DNA from: Acerihabitans arboris
GTDB taxonomy: Bacteria; Pseudomonadota; Gammaproteobacteria; Enterobacterales; Enterobacteriaceae
DNA: 64,000 nt
Direction of reading: 5' to 3'
Assembly (NCBI RefSeq): GCF_010131535.1
Contig: NZ_WUBS01000004.1
Location: 186,001 to 250,000, forward strand
A program made the translations under genes and the position numbers. How positions within the stretch are numbered: position 1 is the stretch's first letter; the number at the start of each line of letters is the position of its first letter. Below are positions 8,954-19,990 of this stretch, one piece after another. The notes beneath the pieces are model-generated. The model did no database searches, was not told the origin of the DNA, and worked only from the letters and a program-made list of their open reading frames with translations.

Positions 8954-10447
8954 ATGACCCAGAATTATGCCGACGGCATTCCGACCCCACAACGTTATGG
9001 CGCGATTTTAACCATTGCCATCAGCATCAGCCTTGCCGTCCTGGACGGCGCCATCGCCAACGTGGCCTTGCCGACCATTGCGCGTGAACTGCACGCCAGC
9101 CCCGCCACGTCGATTTGGGTGATCAATGCCTACCAGCTGTCCATCATAATGACGCTGCTGTCTTTCGCCACCCTGGGGGACATTTACGGCTACCGACGGG
9201 TTTATCAGTGCGGACTGGCGGTATTCACCTTGATGTCGTTGATCTGCGCCCTGTCGGATAACCTGTGGATGCTGATTAGCGCCCGGGTGCTGCAGGGCTT
9301 CGGCGCCGCGGCGCTGATGAGTATCAATACCGCGCTGATACGGATTATTTATCCCTCGCGTCTGCTGGGACGGGGGATTGCCATCAATACGCTGGTGGTG
9401 GCGGTATCCACCGCCGCCGGTCCGACCGTGGCCGCCGGGGTGTTGTCCGTTGCCTCCTGGCAATGGCTGTTCGCCATTAACGTCCCTATCGGCATGCTGG
9501 CGTTTTATCTCGGCCGCCGGTTCCTGCCGGCTAACGCGCAGAACAACAGCGGGCAACGGTTCAACGGGTTCAGCGCCCTGATGAACGCCCTGACCTTCGG
9601 GCTGCTGCTCTCCGCGCTGGGCGGATTTTCCCAGCGCCTCAGCGGGCAGTGGATCCTGATTGAGCTGGCGCTGGCGGCCGTGGCGGGGGTGTTTTTCGTG
9701 CGGCACCAGCTGCGCCAGCCCTGGCCGCTGCTGCCGGTGGACTTGTTTCGTATCCCGCTGTTTTCACTCTCCATGGGCACCTCGATTTGTTCTTTTTGCG
9801 CCCAAATGCTGGCCATGGTATCCCTGCCGTTTTATCTGCAAAGCGTGTTGGGCCGCAGCGAGGTGGCGACCGGACTGTTGCTCACCCCCTGGCCGTTGGC
9901 CACCATGCTGCTGGCCATGGTGGCCGGCCGGCTGATCGGCCGGGTGAATTCAGGGCTATTGGGCGCCGTCGGCCTGGCCGCGTTTGCGCTGGGCCTGTTT
10001 TCGCTGGCCTGGCTGCCGGCGATGCCTGGAGACGGCGAGATAATCTGGCGGATGATGCTGTGCGGCGCGGGGTTCGGCTTATTCCAGTCGCCAAACAACC
10101 ATACGATTATTACCTCCGCGCCGCGCAACCGCAGCGGCGGCGCCAGCGGCATGCTGGGCACCGCCCGGCTGTTCGGGCAGACCTCCGGGGCGGCGCTGGT
10201 GGCGCTGATGTTTAATTTGTTCGGCACCGCCGGCACCCATGCGGCGCTGGTGCTGGCCGGCTGCTTTGCCACGGCGGCGGCGCTGGTCAGCGCGCTGCGC
10301 ATCAGGCAGCCCACCCCCCAACGCCAGGACGTCCGGACCGGGAGCGCCCAAGGCACGGCGGCTGATAAAACGGCGGCGCTGGATGCAAGCGCCGCGGGCG
10401 CGACAGCCGATACGACGGCTGAAAACCGCGCGCGAAACGTCCGCTAG
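8954..10447 (+). CDS. yebQ: MFS drug/proton antiporter YebQ
   Basis: Major facilitator of the 14-helix DHA2 type, predicted to export drugs across the inner membrane by proton antiport. The 497-aa product has motif A GDIYGYRRVY (about residue 75) and the motif C-like segment AAGPTVAAGVLS (about 155). It is longer than E. coli YebQ (about 457 aa) because of a low-complexity Ala/Thr-rich hydrophilic C-terminal tail after about residue 455. The substrate is not known. It is divergent from kdgR. Confidence 0.85.
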   Translation: MTQNYADGIPTPQRYGAILTIAISISLAVLDGAIANVALPTIARELHASPATSIWVINAYQLSIIMTLLSFATLGDIYGYRRVYQCGLAVFTLMSLICALSDNLWMLISARVLQGFGAAALMSINTALIRIIYPSRLLGRGIAINTLVVAVSTAAGPTVAAGVLSVASWQWLFAINVPIGMLAFYLGRRFLPANAQNNSGQRFNGFSALMNALTFGLLLSALGGFSQRLSGQWILIELALAAVAGVFFVRHQLRQPWPLLPVDLFRIPLFSLSMGTSICSFCAQMLAMVSLPFYLQSVLGRSEVATGLLLTPWPLATMLLAMVAGRLIGRVNSGLLGAVGLAAFALGLFSLAWLPAMPGDGEIIWRMMLCGAGFGLFQSPNNHTIITSAPRNRSGGASGMLGTARLFGQTSGAALVALMFNLFGTAGTHAALVLAGCFATAAALVSALRIRQPTPQRQDVRTGSAQGTAADKTAALDASAAGATADTTAENRARNVR

Positions 10448-10473
10448 CCAAAAGAAATAAGCATCATTGCCCT

Positions 10474-10498
10474 AACCCGGCCGGTTCAGCGGCCGGGT
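10474..10498. repeat. Inverted repeat between yebQ and htpX
   Basis: ACCCGGCCG and CGGCCGGGT form a 9-bp stem between the convergent stops. The A run lies 3' of the hairpin on the plus strand, so neither strand has a proper U tract; it is not a standard intrinsic terminator. Confidence 0.5.
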
Positions 10499-10516
10499 AA
10501 AAAACCATTCCATTCG

Positions 10517-11398
10517 TTATTTCAGATAGGTGCCCGCCCGCAGCGCCTCGATACGCTTATCCAGCGGCGGGTGGGACATGAACAACTCGCTGAACGATTT
10601 GGATTTGCCGTTGATGCAAAACGCCAGCATGCTGCTTTCCTCCTGGGGCTCATAGCTGGTTTTCAAACGCTGCAGCGCGGCAATCATTTTTTCACGTCCG
10701 ACCAGCCTTGCCGATCCGGCATCGGCGTGGAACTCGCGATGACGGGAGAACCACAGGGTTATAATGCTCGCCAGCACGCCGAACACCAGTTCAAGCACCA
10801 TGGAGACGGCGAAATAGATCATCGGGTTGCCGTTGCTGCTTTCGCCTTCATCACGATTGGATGACATGAAGCCGGCGGCCAGTTGGGCAAGGATGCGCGA
10901 GACAAAAATCACGAAGGTGTTCACGATACCCTGGATCAGCGTCATGGTCACCATGTCGCCGTTGGCGACGTGGCTGATTTCATGGGCGATGACCGCCTCC
11001 GCCTCGTCGCGGCTCATGTTTTGCAACAGGCCGGTGCTGACCGCCACCAGGGAAGCGTCGCGCCGCGCGCCGGTGGCAAAGGCGTTGATGTCCGGCGCCG
11101 GGTAAACGGCCACCTGCGGCATGGCTATGCCGGCCTGCTGCGACTGCCGGCGGACAATATCCAGCAGCCAGCGTTCGGTCTCGTTGCGGGGCTGTTCAAT
11201 GACTTCACCGCCGACCGAGCGCAGCGCCATCCATTTCGACATCAGCAGTGAAACGAAAGCGCCGCCGAAACCGAACAAACCGGCCATGATCATTAACCCG
11301 GTCACGCTTGAAGACTGTATCCCCGTCAGGCTCAGTACCAGACCGAATACCAGCATGACAGCCAGGTTGGTGAGTAGAAAGAGAGCGATGCGCATCAT
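10517..11398 (-). CDS. htpX: Membrane zinc metalloprotease HtpX
   Basis: Inner-membrane M48 protease that cleaves misfolded membrane proteins alongside FtsH. The 293-aa product has four hydrophobic segments, the catalytic HEISH (about residues 139-143) and the third zinc ligand in the [10 protein letters not shown] segment (about residues 222-231). It is almost identical to E. coli HtpX. In E. coli it is CpxR-controlled; no Cpx box was verified here. Confidence 0.96.
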   Translation of the reverse strand: MMRIALFLLTNLAVMLVFGLVLSLTGIQSSSVTGLMIMAGLFGFGGAFVSLLMSKWMALRSVGGEVIEQPRNETERWLLDIVRRQSQQAGIAMPQVAVYPAPDINAFATGARRDASLVAVSTGLLQNMSRDEAEAVIAHEISHVANGDMVTMTLIQGIVNTFVIFVSRILAQLAAGFMSSNRDEGESSNGNPMIYFAVSMVLELVFGVLASIITLWFSRHREFHADAGSARLVGREKMIAALQRLKTSYEPQEESSMLAFCINGKSKSFSELFMSHPPLDKRIEALRAGTYLK

Positions 11399-11558
11399 AA
11401 ACAGGTGATTCCTCAGAAATAACGCCCAGTGCGTTACCCTGATCGTATGGGCTTCACGGGCGTTTTCAAGCTTTACCGGCCATTAAGTGCCTAAAAAGAC
11501 ATAACTTTACATTTTGTTAATCTTTTCCGCTTTGCCGATGCGTACAACTGGCGCGCAT

Positions 11559-11585
11559 AAAAAAAGGCGCCGTGAAGGCGCCTTG
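11559..11585 (-). terminator. Intrinsic terminator of proQ-prc
   Basis: On the minus strand AAGGCGCC-TTCAC-GGCGCCTT is followed by TTTTTTT, 25 bases after the prc stop. Confidence 0.88.
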
Positions 11586-11609
11586 GAATCCGCGTAGGTA
11601 ATGGACCGA

Positions 11610-13658
11610 TTATTTGACGGGCGCGGGCTGCGCTGCCGGCTGCGTGCTTTCCGCCTTGGATAAATCCAGGGCGATATGCACGGATTCATCCAGGTACGGA
11701 TCGGGCTCGTGGTAATCCTTGGGGATAGCGTCGATGGTCTTCACCGGCTTTTTACCCTGCCGCTGCAGGCGCTCGTTGGTGCGCTGCAACCGGATCGCGT
11801 CATCCTCGTGATTCTCTTTCTCGCGCTGGACGAGATTAAGCGAGGCGATATTGCGTTTATCCTTCAGGGCGTGGAAGCGGGCGATGTCCTGGGCGATATA
11901 CTGGAATTCAGGATCCGCCGCTATCCTTTCCTGGTGCGCTTTCAACAGTTCGGCGGAGAAGGGTTTCAGGTCGCCGGACTTGGTGAAGGTGGCCGCGTTG
12001 ATGCTGTCCCAGGGCAAGGCGTTATCTTCAAATTTCTCGCCGGTTTCAATCGTCTCGTCGCCGGTGGGCATGATGATATCGGGTACTACCCCTTTGCGCT
12101 GGGTGCTGCCGCCGTTAATCCGGTAGAATTTCTGGATGGTGTACTGGATAGAACCCAGCGCCGGCCAGTCAGGACGCAGCATTTGATCGTATATCCGGTT
12201 CAGGGAGCGGTATTGCTGCACCGTGCCTTTGCCGAAAGTCGGTTCGCCGACGATCAGCGCCCGGCCGTAATCCTGCATGGCGGCGGCAAAGATTTCCGAC
12301 GCCGAGGCGCTGAAACGATCGACCAGCACCACCAGGGGACCCTTGTAATAAACGATGCCGTCGTTGTCGCTGTCCTCACGGATTTTACCGTTATTGTCGC
12401 GCACCTGCACCACCGGGCCGCTGGGAATAAACAGACCGGACAGGGAGACGGCTTCAGTCAAGGCGCCGCCGCCGTTGGTGCGCAAATCAATGATCACGCT
12501 GCTGACGTTTTGTTTTTGCAGTTTTTGCAGTTGTACCTTCACATCATCGGTCAGGCCGACATAAAAACCGGGAATATCCAGAACGCCGACCTTCTGGTTG
12601 CCCACCTCTTTGATGGTGAGTTTAACCGCGCGGTCCTCAAGACGGATACGCTCGCGGGTCACGGTGACGATACGTGTCTTGGTGCCCTTGCCCGCCGGCA
12701 GGATCTCCAGGCGAACCTTGCTGCCTTTCGGCCCCTTGATCAGCGAAACCACATCATCCAGCCGCCAGCCGATGACATCCACCATCGGTTTGCCGGTCTG
12801 GCCGACGCCCACGACGCGATCGCCCACGGTAATGGTTTTGCTTTTCGCCGCCGGCCCGCCCGGCACCAGCGAATTGATGACCGTATAATCGTCATCCATT
12901 TGCAGCACCGCGCCAATGCCTTCCAGGGACAGGCTCATTTCGGTGTTGAACTGTTCGGTATTGCGCGGCGAAAGATAATTGGTATGAGGATCGATTTCAT
13001 GGGCAAAGGCGTTCATGACCAGCTGGAACACGTCTTCACTATTGCTCTGCGCCAGGCGCCGAATGGCAAACTGATAACGTTTGGTCAGGATATCGCGGAT
13101 TTCATTATCATCCTTGCCGGTGAGCTTGAGGCTCAACTGATCGTATTTTACCTTGGCATCCCATAGCTTATTCAGCTCCGCCTCGTTCTGCGGCCAGGGA
13201 GACTTGCTGCGATCGAGTTCAATGGTGTCGTTGCCGGTGAAATCCATCGGTTTGGCAAGCGCGGCGAGGGCATATTGATAACGCTCAAAACGCCGTTGCT
13301 GGGCCAGGTTATATAACGCGTACGGGACATCCAGCTTGCCGCTTTTTAATTCATCATCCAGCTGGTTTTTCTTATCGGCGAACCGGGCAACATCCGAGGC
13401 CAGCAGGACGTTGTGGCTGGAATCGAGCATATTCAGGTAGCGGTCGAATATTTTGGCCGAGAACGCATCATCCAGATCAAACTGGCGATAATGGGATCGG
13501 GTAAAACGTGCGGTGACGCGTTCGCTGACGGTCTCTTGTTGCGCTTCTTCGTGAAGCTGGGGAATCTGGTCGGCGCGGGTGATTTTATTATCATTCGCCG
13601 ATGCCGATCCCGCCAGTAACAACCCTGCAATTGCAGTTACTCTGACAAATTTGTTCAT
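11610..13658 (-). CDS. prc: Tail-specific (C-terminal processing) protease Prc
   Basis: Periplasmic S41 serine protease that trims the C-terminus of FtsI and, with the lipoprotein NlpI, degrades the hydrolase MepS. Starting at 13658 (MNKFVRVT) gives 682 aa with a signal peptide ending near SASA. A PDZ domain lies around residues 230-320. The catalytic dyad is Ser in FSASASEIF and Lys in FGKGTVQQ, with the usual 25-residue spacing. An upstream in-frame ATG lies inside proQ and is not needed. It begins 19 bases after proQ, the usual operon, and ends at a strong terminator. Confidence 0.95.
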   Translation of the reverse strand: MNKFVRVTAIAGLLLAGSASANDNKITRADQIPQLHEEAQQETVSERVTARFTRSHYRQFDLDDAFSAKIFDRYLNMLDSSHNVLLASDVARFADKKNQLDDELKSGKLDVPYALYNLAQQRRFERYQYALAALAKPMDFTGNDTIELDRSKSPWPQNEAELNKLWDAKVKYDQLSLKLTGKDDNEIRDILTKRYQFAIRRLAQSNSEDVFQLVMNAFAHEIDPHTNYLSPRNTEQFNTEMSLSLEGIGAVLQMDDDYTVINSLVPGGPAAKSKTITVGDRVVGVGQTGKPMVDVIGWRLDDVVSLIKGPKGSKVRLEILPAGKGTKTRIVTVTRERIRLEDRAVKLTIKEVGNQKVGVLDIPGFYVGLTDDVKVQLQKLQKQNVSSVIIDLRTNGGGALTEAVSLSGLFIPSGPVVQVRDNNGKIREDSDNDGIVYYKGPLVVLVDRFSASASEIFAAAMQDYGRALIVGEPTFGKGTVQQYRSLNRIYDQMLRPDWPALGSIQYTIQKFYRINGGSTQRKGVVPDIIMPTGDETIETGEKFEDNALPWDSINAATFTKSGDLKPFSAELLKAHQERIAADPEFQYIAQDIARFHALKDKRNIASLNLVQREKENHEDDAIRLQRTNERLQRQGKKPVKTIDAIPKDYHEPDPYLDESVHIALDLSKAESTQPAAQPAPVK

Positions 13659-13677
13659 GCCCTGGTTGGCCTCCGTA

Positions 13678-14394
13678 TCAGAACTGCAGGTGTTCTGCGC
13701 GCACAATCAAAGCCATCCCGGAAGAAAGCTGCACACGTACCCCTTCTTTGGCAATTTCCATAACCGTTGCTTCCATGGGATCTTTGCCCACCTTGACTTT
13801 GATTGCCTGGCCAATATGCAATTTCGAAATATCGGTAACCGGTATCTGGCGCGCGGGAGCGGCCTGTTTTACCGGCTGTGACGGACGATCGCTTTTGGCA
13901 TCGTTCCTGGGTCGGTTGGCCGGACGCGGCTTGCGCGGCGCGGCGGCGCCGTCCGGCCCTTTTTTGTCGGCGGCGGCGGGCTGATTAACCGCCGCGGCAC
14001 GACGCGGCTGCGGCGCTTCGCCGTTTTCCCGTTTTTTAGCCTGCTGGGCTGCGCGCTGCTGCTGGACCCTGGCCTTGGCTTCCTCAAGCTGCTTGCGGGC
14101 ATGTTCTACATGCTGCGCTTCCAATTCGCCGCAGGGATTGCCGTCAAGGTCGACGCGCTGGGCGCCGAGCTTGATGCCGTACAGGTAGCGCCAGCTAGAC
14201 GTATAGAGCCTTAAAGCGGAACGCAACTGCGTTTTGCTCAGGCTGTCCTCCCCCTGGATTCGCGCGACCAGGTCGGCAAAAATGCCGATCTTCAACGGCC
14301 GCGCTTCGCCTTCGGCGGTGAAACAAAGCGGAAACCGCTCGGCCAGAAAGGCGATGACTTCTTTATTACTGTTCAACTTGGGTTGATTTTCCAT
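13678..14394 (-). CDS. proQ: RNA chaperone ProQ
   Basis: FinO-domain RNA-binding protein that binds many small RNAs and mRNA 3' ends. The 238-aa product has the FinO-like domain at residues 1-120, a Lys/Ala/Pro/Arg-rich flexible linker (about 125-180) and a C-terminal Tudor-like domain (residues 185-238, ending AEHLQF). It is cotranscribed with prc. Confidence 0.95.
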   Translation of the reverse strand: MENQPKLNSNKEVIAFLAERFPLCFTAEGEARPLKIGIFADLVARIQGEDSLSKTQLRSALRLYTSSWRYLYGIKLGAQRVDLDGNPCGELEAQHVEHARKQLEEAKARVQQQRAAQQAKKRENGEAPQPRRAAAVNQPAAADKKGPDGAAAPRKPRPANRPRNDAKSDRPSQPVKQAAPARQIPVTDISKLHIGQAIKVKVGKDPMEATVMEIAKEGVRVQLSSGMALIVRAEHLQF

Positions 14395-14489
14395 GAATTT
14401 TCCTGATTACAACGGGTTTGCCAACCAGCGCAGGCATGAACAGGCGTCATTATAATGACGCCATCGGCAAATGCCACGTTATCTGTCTA

Positions 14490-14987
14490 TCAATATAAAG
14501 TATTATTGATAAAACGTCGCAGATCGGTGTGCTCTAACTGCTGGCAGAGCCTTTCCACCAAGGCTTTCAGGCCATCTTCGTCGTCCTGGTCGAAGCGATG
14601 GTAAATCGTGCTATCGATATCCAGCACCCCGACGACCCGGCCATCAAGGGTAATCGGCAGCACGATTTCGGCATTGCTGGCGGCGTCGCAGGCAATATGC
14701 CCCGGGAATGCGTGCACGTCATCCACCCGCTGTATCCGGTTTTGCGCCGCCGCCGCGCCGCAGACGCCCTTGCCCAGCGGTATGCGCACGCAGGCCACTT
14801 TGCCCTGGAAAGGACCGAGCACCAGTGTATCACCGTCGAGCAGATAAAAACCGGCCCAATTGACACCCTCGAGATGTTCAAAGAGCAATGCACTACAGTT
14901 GGCCATCGCCGCGATAAAATGCGTTTCGCCCTCGATCAGCGACGACAAATTTTGTAGTAATTCAGCATAGCATTGTTGTTTTTTCAT
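14490..14987 (-). CDS. msrC: Free methionine-(R)-sulfoxide reductase MsrC
   Basis: GAF-domain enzyme that reduces free Met-R-sulfoxide, helping against oxidants. The chosen ATG at 14987 gives 165 aa, the E. coli length. The three cysteines of the family are present: CVRIP (about 85), GVCG (about 95) and HIACDAASN (about 119). Upstream codons would add a non-family extension. Confidence 0.92.
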   Translation of the reverse strand: MKKQQCYAELLQNLSSLIEGETHFIAAMANCSALLFEHLEGVNWAGFYLLDGDTLVLGPFQGKVACVRIPLGKGVCGAAAAQNRIQRVDDVHAFPGHIACDAASNAEIVLPITLDGRVVGVLDIDSTIYHRFDQDDEDGLKALVERLCQQLEHTDLRRFINNTLY

Positions 14988-15222
14988 ATTAAAGCCAATA
15001 AATGAGCTAATCTGTCTTATACCAGCCAACGGGCCGGCGGCAATACATTAAGCAATAAATGCCCACGGCCACAAGATTAACCCTTTATGACTTCACAAAG
15101 CCAGTATCCGCAGGTATGTTTGCGCAACCCCATCCGGCAATGCCATGCCGGGGTCGATTGCCGATTGATGGAATATGAAAGGCAGGCATGATGGCGCGTA
15201 AACCCGCTCAGCGTCCCGGAAT

Positions 15223-16473
15223 ATGAAAATACAGCACATTCATTGCGTTTTGCCGCAAGGCCGCTATCAGCGCTGCGCCCAGTGCGACGCGTTATTTATC
15301 CTGCCCGCGTTAAACCACAACCAGGACGCTTTCTGCCCGCGCTGCCGGGCCAAGGTGGCGTTTGGCCATGAATGGACCATTAATCAGCTGGCGGTGATGG
15401 CGGCGACCATGCTGCTGCTGATGCCCTTTGCCTACGCCGACTCGCTGATTAGCGTGCGCCTGCTGGGAGCGTCGATCAGCGCCAATCTTTTGCACGGCAT
15501 CTGGCAGATGGCGCTACAAGGCGATCCCATCACCGCCAGCATGGTGGCGTTTTGCACCATCGGCGCCCCCTGCACGCTGGTTTTTTCCCTGCTGTACCTG
15601 TATTTCGGCCACCGGCTGGGGATGAACCTGCGTCCGGTGCTGCTGATGCTCGACAGGCTTAAAGAGTGGGTAATGCTGGATATTTACCTGATCGGCATGG
15701 GGGTGGCGGCCATCAAGGTAAAGGATTACGCCGCTGTCACCACCGGCCTGGCGCTGCCGGCGTTCATTGCGCTGACGCTGCTCAGCGTACTGACGCTGAC
15801 GCATTTGAATATCGGGCAATTATGGGAAAAATTCTATCCCCAGCCGGCCCGGCTGCCGTACCGGACCAATATGGCGACCCTGCGGGTATGCCTGGCCTGC
15901 AATTTTACCGGCAACGCCGATGTGCGCGGCCGCTGCCCGCGCTGCCATGTACCGCTGCGTTACCGCCGGCGCCACAGCGTGCAAAAATGCTGGTCGGCGC
16001 TGATAGCCGCCATGGTGCTGCTTATTCCCGCCAACCTGTTGCCGATTTCAATTATCTATATTAACGGCAGCCGTAATGAAAGCACCATCCTGGCCGGCAT
16101 CGGCTCGCTGGCGGCGGATAATATCCCGGTGGCGGCCATCGTATTTATCGCCAGTATCCTGGTGCCCTTTATTAAGGTCGTGGTGTTGCTGACCTTATTG
16201 ATCACTATTCATTTCAACGTCCGGCAAGGCCTGAAAACGCGCATTCGCTTGCTGCGCTTCGTAAGCTGGATCGGACGCTGGTCGATGCTGGATTTATTTG
16301 TTATTTCCATCACGATGTCGCTGGTCGATCGCGACCAGCTGCTGGCCTTTACCATCGGACCGGCGGCGTTTTTTTTTGGCGCCGCCGTTATTTTGACAAT
16401 CCTCGCTGTCGAGTGGTTAGACAGCCGTTTGATATGGGATGCACATGCAACAAACGCCGACTACACCGACTAG
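15223..16473 (+). CDS. letA: LetA (YebS), PqiA-family inner-membrane protein
   Basis: Inner-membrane partner of the LetB tunnel; the pair is thought to move lipids between inner and outer membranes. The 416-aa product has two zinc-ribbon/membrane modules: CAQC...CPRC near residues 18-40 with four helices, then CLAC...CPRC near 224-245 with four more helices. It overlaps letB by 35 bases, indicating translational coupling. Confidence 0.93.
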   Translation: MKIQHIHCVLPQGRYQRCAQCDALFILPALNHNQDAFCPRCRAKVAFGHEWTINQLAVMAATMLLLMPFAYADSLISVRLLGASISANLLHGIWQMALQGDPITASMVAFCTIGAPCTLVFSLLYLYFGHRLGMNLRPVLLMLDRLKEWVMLDIYLIGMGVAAIKVKDYAAVTTGLALPAFIALTLLSVLTLTHLNIGQLWEKFYPQPARLPYRTNMATLRVCLACNFTGNADVRGRCPRCHVPLRYRRRHSVQKCWSALIAAMVLLIPANLLPISIIYINGSRNESTILAGIGSLAADNIPVAAIVFIASILVPFIKVVVLLTLLITIHFNVRQGLKTRIRLLRFVSWIGRWSMLDLFVISITMSLVDRDQLLAFTIGPAAFFFGAAVILTILAVEWLDSRLIWDAHATNADYTD

Positions 16474-19075
16474 CGCGGCAGTCAAAAATAAGCGCCGTAT
16501 ATCGCCTTTCTGGCTGCTGCCGTTTATTGCCCTGCTGATTGCCGGCTGGCTGGTCTACAGTACTATCCAGGAACGCGGATCCACCGCGACCATTGATTTT
16601 GTTTCCGCCGACGGCATCGTGGCCGGACGCACCCCGGTTCGTTACCAGGGGGTTGAGGTCGGCACGGTGCAGAATATCAAGCTCAGCGACGATCTCAAAA
16701 GCATCAGGGTCGAGGTCAGCATCAAGCGCGACATGCGCGACGCGTTGCGCAAAGGCACCCAGTTCTGGCTGGTGACGCCCAAGGCGTCGCTTGCCGGCAT
16801 CTCAGGGCTGGATGCCCTGGTCGGTGGCAACTATATCGGCATGATGCCGGGCAAAGGCGAAGAGGAAAAGCATTTTATCGCCCTCGACACCCAGCCCAAA
16901 TACCGGGTGAACACCGGTGAGCTACTGGTGCATCTGCATGCGGATAACCTGGGTTCGCTTAACACCGGTTCGCTGGTGTATTACAAAAAGCTGCCGGTGG
17001 GTAAAGTCTACGATTACGACATTTCACGCGACAAAGGCGGCGTCAATATAGACGTGCTGATTGACCGGCGCTTTACCGATCTGGTGAAAAAGGAAACACG
17101 CTTTTGGAACGTCTCCGGCCTCAAGGCCGATGTGGATTTCCACGGCGCCCGGGTGGAGATGGAAAGCGTGGCGGCGCTGGTGAACGGCGCCATAGCCTTT
17201 GATTCCCCGCCGCAGGGCGAGCAGGCCCGTTCCGATGACAACTTTACGCTCTACCCCGACCTGGCCCACAGCCAGCGCGGGGTGATCATCCAGCTCGATC
17301 TGCCTAACGGCCAGAACCTGAGCGAGGGGCATACCCCCCTTCTCTACCAGGGGCTGGAAGTCGGCACCCTGACCAAAATGACGCTGGGCGGTGATAATAA
17401 AGTCACCGGTGAATTGACCATCAATCCGGCAATCGTCGATTTGATGCGCAGCGACACCCGTATAGAAATGCATACGCCGCAGTTGTCATTAAACAACGCC
17501 AATCTCGGCAACCTGTTGACCGGCGTCACCCTGGAGCTGATCCCGGGCGGCGGCGAACCGCGGCAGCATTTTACCCTGCTCGACAGTAACCATGTGCTGC
17601 TGCAGGAACCCGGGGTGCGAACCTTTAGCCTGACGGCGCCGCAAAGCTACGGCATCGACGGCGGCCAGCCGCTGACCCTGCACGGTATCCCGGTGGGTAA
17701 AGTTATCAGCCGCCGGCTCATCGATAACCAGGTGGTGTTTGAAGCGGCAATCAATCCCGAATATGCCGACCTGCTGCATAAAAACACTAAATTTATCGTT
17801 AACAGCCGGGTCGACGTGAAATTCGGCCTGGACGGCGTGCGGGTGCTGGGCACCAGCGCGCAGGAATGGCTGGACGGCGGCATCGTGATTATCCCCGGCA
17901 GCCAGGGCGAGCCGCTCGCGCGTTATCCGCTTTATGGCAACCGGGAAATGGCCGATCAGGGTATCCAGGGCGACAAACCCGCGCCGACGCTGACGCTCAC
18001 CGCCGATAGCCTGCCGGATATCCAAACCGGCTCCATCGTGATGTACCGCAAGTTCCAGGTGGGTGAAATCATCGACGTGCGCCCGACAGCGCAAAGCTTC
18101 GACGTAGAGGTGTATATACACCCGCAGTACCGCAAGCTGCTTACGCCCAATAGTATTTTCTGGGCCGAGGGCGGCGCCCGGGTGCAGATTAACGGCAACG
18201 GCATCACCGTGCAGGCATCACCGCTCGACCGCGCCCTGAAAGGTGCCATCAGCTTTGATAACCTGGACGGCGCGGTACTGGCAAAAGGGGCGCCGCGTAA
18301 ACTCTACGGTTCGGAAAATGCCGCCCGGGCGGTGGGCAGCCAGATTGTGCTGCGCACCTACGACGCCAGCAAACTGTCGCCGGGCATGCCGATCCGTTAC
18401 CTGGGTATCGATATCGGCCAGTTGGAGACCCTGAAGCTGTCCACGGAAAACAGCGAGGTGATGGCGCAGGCGGTGCTGTATCCGGAATATGTGCAAACCT
18501 TTGCCCGGGTGGGAACGCATTTTTCCGTGGTCACGCCGGAAATTTCCGCCGCCGGCGTCAATCACCTGGAAACCCTGCTGCAGCCGTATATCAACGTCGA
18601 GCCAGGGCGCGGTCAGGCCACGCGCAATTTTGAGCTGCAGGAGGCAACCATTACCGATTCACGTTACCTTGACGGATTAAACGTGGTGGTGGACACACCG
18701 GAGGCCGGCTCATTGCAAATCGGCACGCCGGTGTTATACCGCGGCATCGAGGTCGGCACCGTCACCAGCCTGTCGCTGGGATCGCTGGCGGATCGGGTAT
18801 ACGTGGCGCTGCGCATCAGCAAACAATACCAACATCTGGTGCGCAATAATTCAGTCTTCTGGCTGGCCTCGGGTTATGACCTCAAGTTCGGCCTCACCGG
18901 CGGCACGGTGAAAAGCGGCACTTTCCAGCAGTTTATCCGCGGCGGCATCGCCTTTGCCACCCCGCCGACCACGCCGCTGGCGCCCAAGGCCTCAGCCGGC
19001 AAGCATTTCCTGCTGTCTGGTGAAGAGCCGAAAGAGTGGCATGAATGGGGCACCGCCATTCCTCCGCAAGGTTGA
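16439..19075 (+). CDS. letB: LetB (YebT), seven-MCE-domain lipid tunnel
   Basis: Periplasm-spanning MCE protein; E. coli LetB forms stacked hexameric rings with a central hydrophobic channel for lipids. The 878-aa product has one N-terminal membrane anchor (about residues 23-42) and seven MCE repeats, each recognisable by a G-x-PV-x-Y-x-G-x-x-VG-type motif (for example [13 protein letters not shown] at about 63 and [13 protein letters not shown] at about 762). Length matches E. coli (877). Start may be this ATG or the next one two codons on. Confidence 0.95.
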   Translation: MHMQQTPTTPTSAAVKNKRRISPFWLLPFIALLIAGWLVYSTIQERGSTATIDFVSADGIVAGRTPVRYQGVEVGTVQNIKLSDDLKSIRVEVSIKRDMRDALRKGTQFWLVTPKASLAGISGLDALVGGNYIGMMPGKGEEEKHFIALDTQPKYRVNTGELLVHLHADNLGSLNTGSLVYYKKLPVGKVYDYDISRDKGGVNIDVLIDRRFTDLVKKETRFWNVSGLKADVDFHGARVEMESVAALVNGAIAFDSPPQGEQARSDDNFTLYPDLAHSQRGVIIQLDLPNGQNLSEGHTPLLYQGLEVGTLTKMTLGGDNKVTGELTINPAIVDLMRSDTRIEMHTPQLSLNNANLGNLLTGVTLELIPGGGEPRQHFTLLDSNHVLLQEPGVRTFSLTAPQSYGIDGGQPLTLHGIPVGKVISRRLIDNQVVFEAAINPEYADLLHKNTKFIVNSRVDVKFGLDGVRVLGTSAQEWLDGGIVIIPGSQGEPLARYPLYGNREMADQGIQGDKPAPTLTLTADSLPDIQTGSIVMYRKFQVGEIIDVRPTAQSFDVEVYIHPQYRKLLTPNSIFWAEGGARVQINGNGITVQASPLDRALKGAISFDNLDGAVLAKGAPRKLYGSENAARAVGSQIVLRTYDASKLSPGMPIRYLGIDIGQLETLKLSTENSEVMAQAVLYPEYVQTFARVGTHFSVVTPEISAAGVNHLETLLQPYINVEPGRGQATRNFELQEATITDSRYLDGLNVVVDTPEAGSLQIGTPVLYRGIEVGTVTSLSLGSLADRVYVALRISKQYQHLVRNNSVFWLASGYDLKFGLTGGTVKSGTFQQFIRGGIAFATPPTTPLAPKASAGKHFLLSGEEPKEWHEWGTAIPPQG

Positions 19076-19180
19076 ACCCAAGGCCGGGCGGCGTTTAGCG
19101 TTTTGTGCGATCTTGACTATGCTTTATACGTGGCTTGCTTAAGGACTTATCCTGGCGAGATAGCGTAAAAGGGCTTATAT

Positions 19181-19426
19181 ATGACCAAGACTACTGTCAA
19201 AATAGGAAGTTTTGAAGTTGACGACGCCGAACTCTCTGCCGGAGCGGATCGCAACGTTGAGAATATCCTGCGTATCCCGTGCCAATCCGATCCCGATCTG
19301 TGCAAGCAGCTGGACGGATGGGATGAAAACACCAGCATCCCGGCGTTCCTGGACGGCAAGGAGCATGTGCTGTTCCGGCAACACTATGATAACGATAGCG
19401 ATGCCTGGATAATGCGCCTGGAATAA
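19181..19426 (+). CDS. yebV: Conserved small protein YebV
   Basis: An 81-aa soluble protein matching E. coli YebV (DUF1480): IGSFEVDDAEL at the start, the IPC-SDPDLC-QLD-WD block in the middle and SDAWIMRLE at the end. Function is unknown. It follows letB after 105 bases, where E. coli has rsmF in between. Confidence 0.9.
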   Translation: MTKTTVKIGSFEVDDAELSAGADRNVENILRIPCQSDPDLCKQLDGWDENTSIPAFLDGKEHVLFRQHYDNDSDAWIMRLE

Positions 19427-19632
19427 CGTCATCACCCGCCGCCCGGCGGGTTATCCATCACCGGCCTAACCCCGTCGTTTTGCCGTCCAGCCCCCTGCCG
19501 CCACGCCGCATAGGGCCATTATCGTCTTTACCCTGGCTACTGCAGCCCCGCGCCGCTGGGCTATACTTCAGGCTATAAACCGACAATAACCGGCCAAGCG
19601 CCGGCAGGGCATCTCAGTAAAGGGTTTCCGGT

Positions 19633-19824
19633 ATGTATGCATTAATGATTTTTATCTGTTACCTGGGCCAGGATTGCGAAGAAGTCTTGATCGGCGCTTA
19701 TCGTAGTGAAGCGCAATGCCTTTCCGCCATGAACGAACAGCGCCTGCGTTATGGCGGCTGTTATCCCATCGAGCAATTTATTGACGGCTTCTGGCTGCCG
19801 GCCAGTGAGTACGCCGACTTTTAA
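19633..19824 (+). CDS. yebW: Conserved small protein YebW
   Basis: A 63-aa protein (DUF1482) matching E. coli YebW: a hydrophobic start (LMIFICYLG), four conserved cysteines, the GGCYPIE block and a C-terminus FIDGFWLPA...YADF. Function is unknown. Confidence 0.9.
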   Translation: MYALMIFICYLGQDCEEVLIGAYRSEAQCLSAMNEQRLRYGGCYPIEQFIDGFWLPASEYADF

Positions 19825-19829
19825 ACGGC

Positions 19830-19893
19830 AAAAAAAAGTCAGCCCGAAGGCTGACGACTAAAGACAGTCAGGGAATTTGTTACTGAGGGTAGT
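19830..19893 (-). ncRNA. Candidate small RNA opposite the yebW downstream region
   Basis: The minus strand carries a clean intrinsic terminator (GTCAGCC-TTCG-GGCTGAC then eight T, ending at 19830) although no protein gene ends there. About 45 bases upstream is a promoter: -35 TTGCCC (19927-19922), 16-bp spacer, -10 TAGAAT (19905-19900), predicting a start near 19893. The transcript would be about 64 nt with an Hfq-type 3' end. No known RNA was recognised. It could also be a relic terminator of a lost gene. Confidence 0.5.
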
Positions 19894-19990
19894 CACAATA
19901 TTCTACCTGCCCCTGACCCTAGGGCAACCTATCGCTCCGATAGTCACAGGCGTGATAATTGCATTGTTATCGGCATAGCAGGAATACCTA

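Noticed and set aside
10474-10498. Hairpin between yebQ and htpX as a terminator
   Set aside because: No U tract on either strand after the stem.
11676-13166. 496-codon plus-strand frame inside prc
   Set aside because: Antisense shadow of a conserved protease gene in GC-rich DNA.
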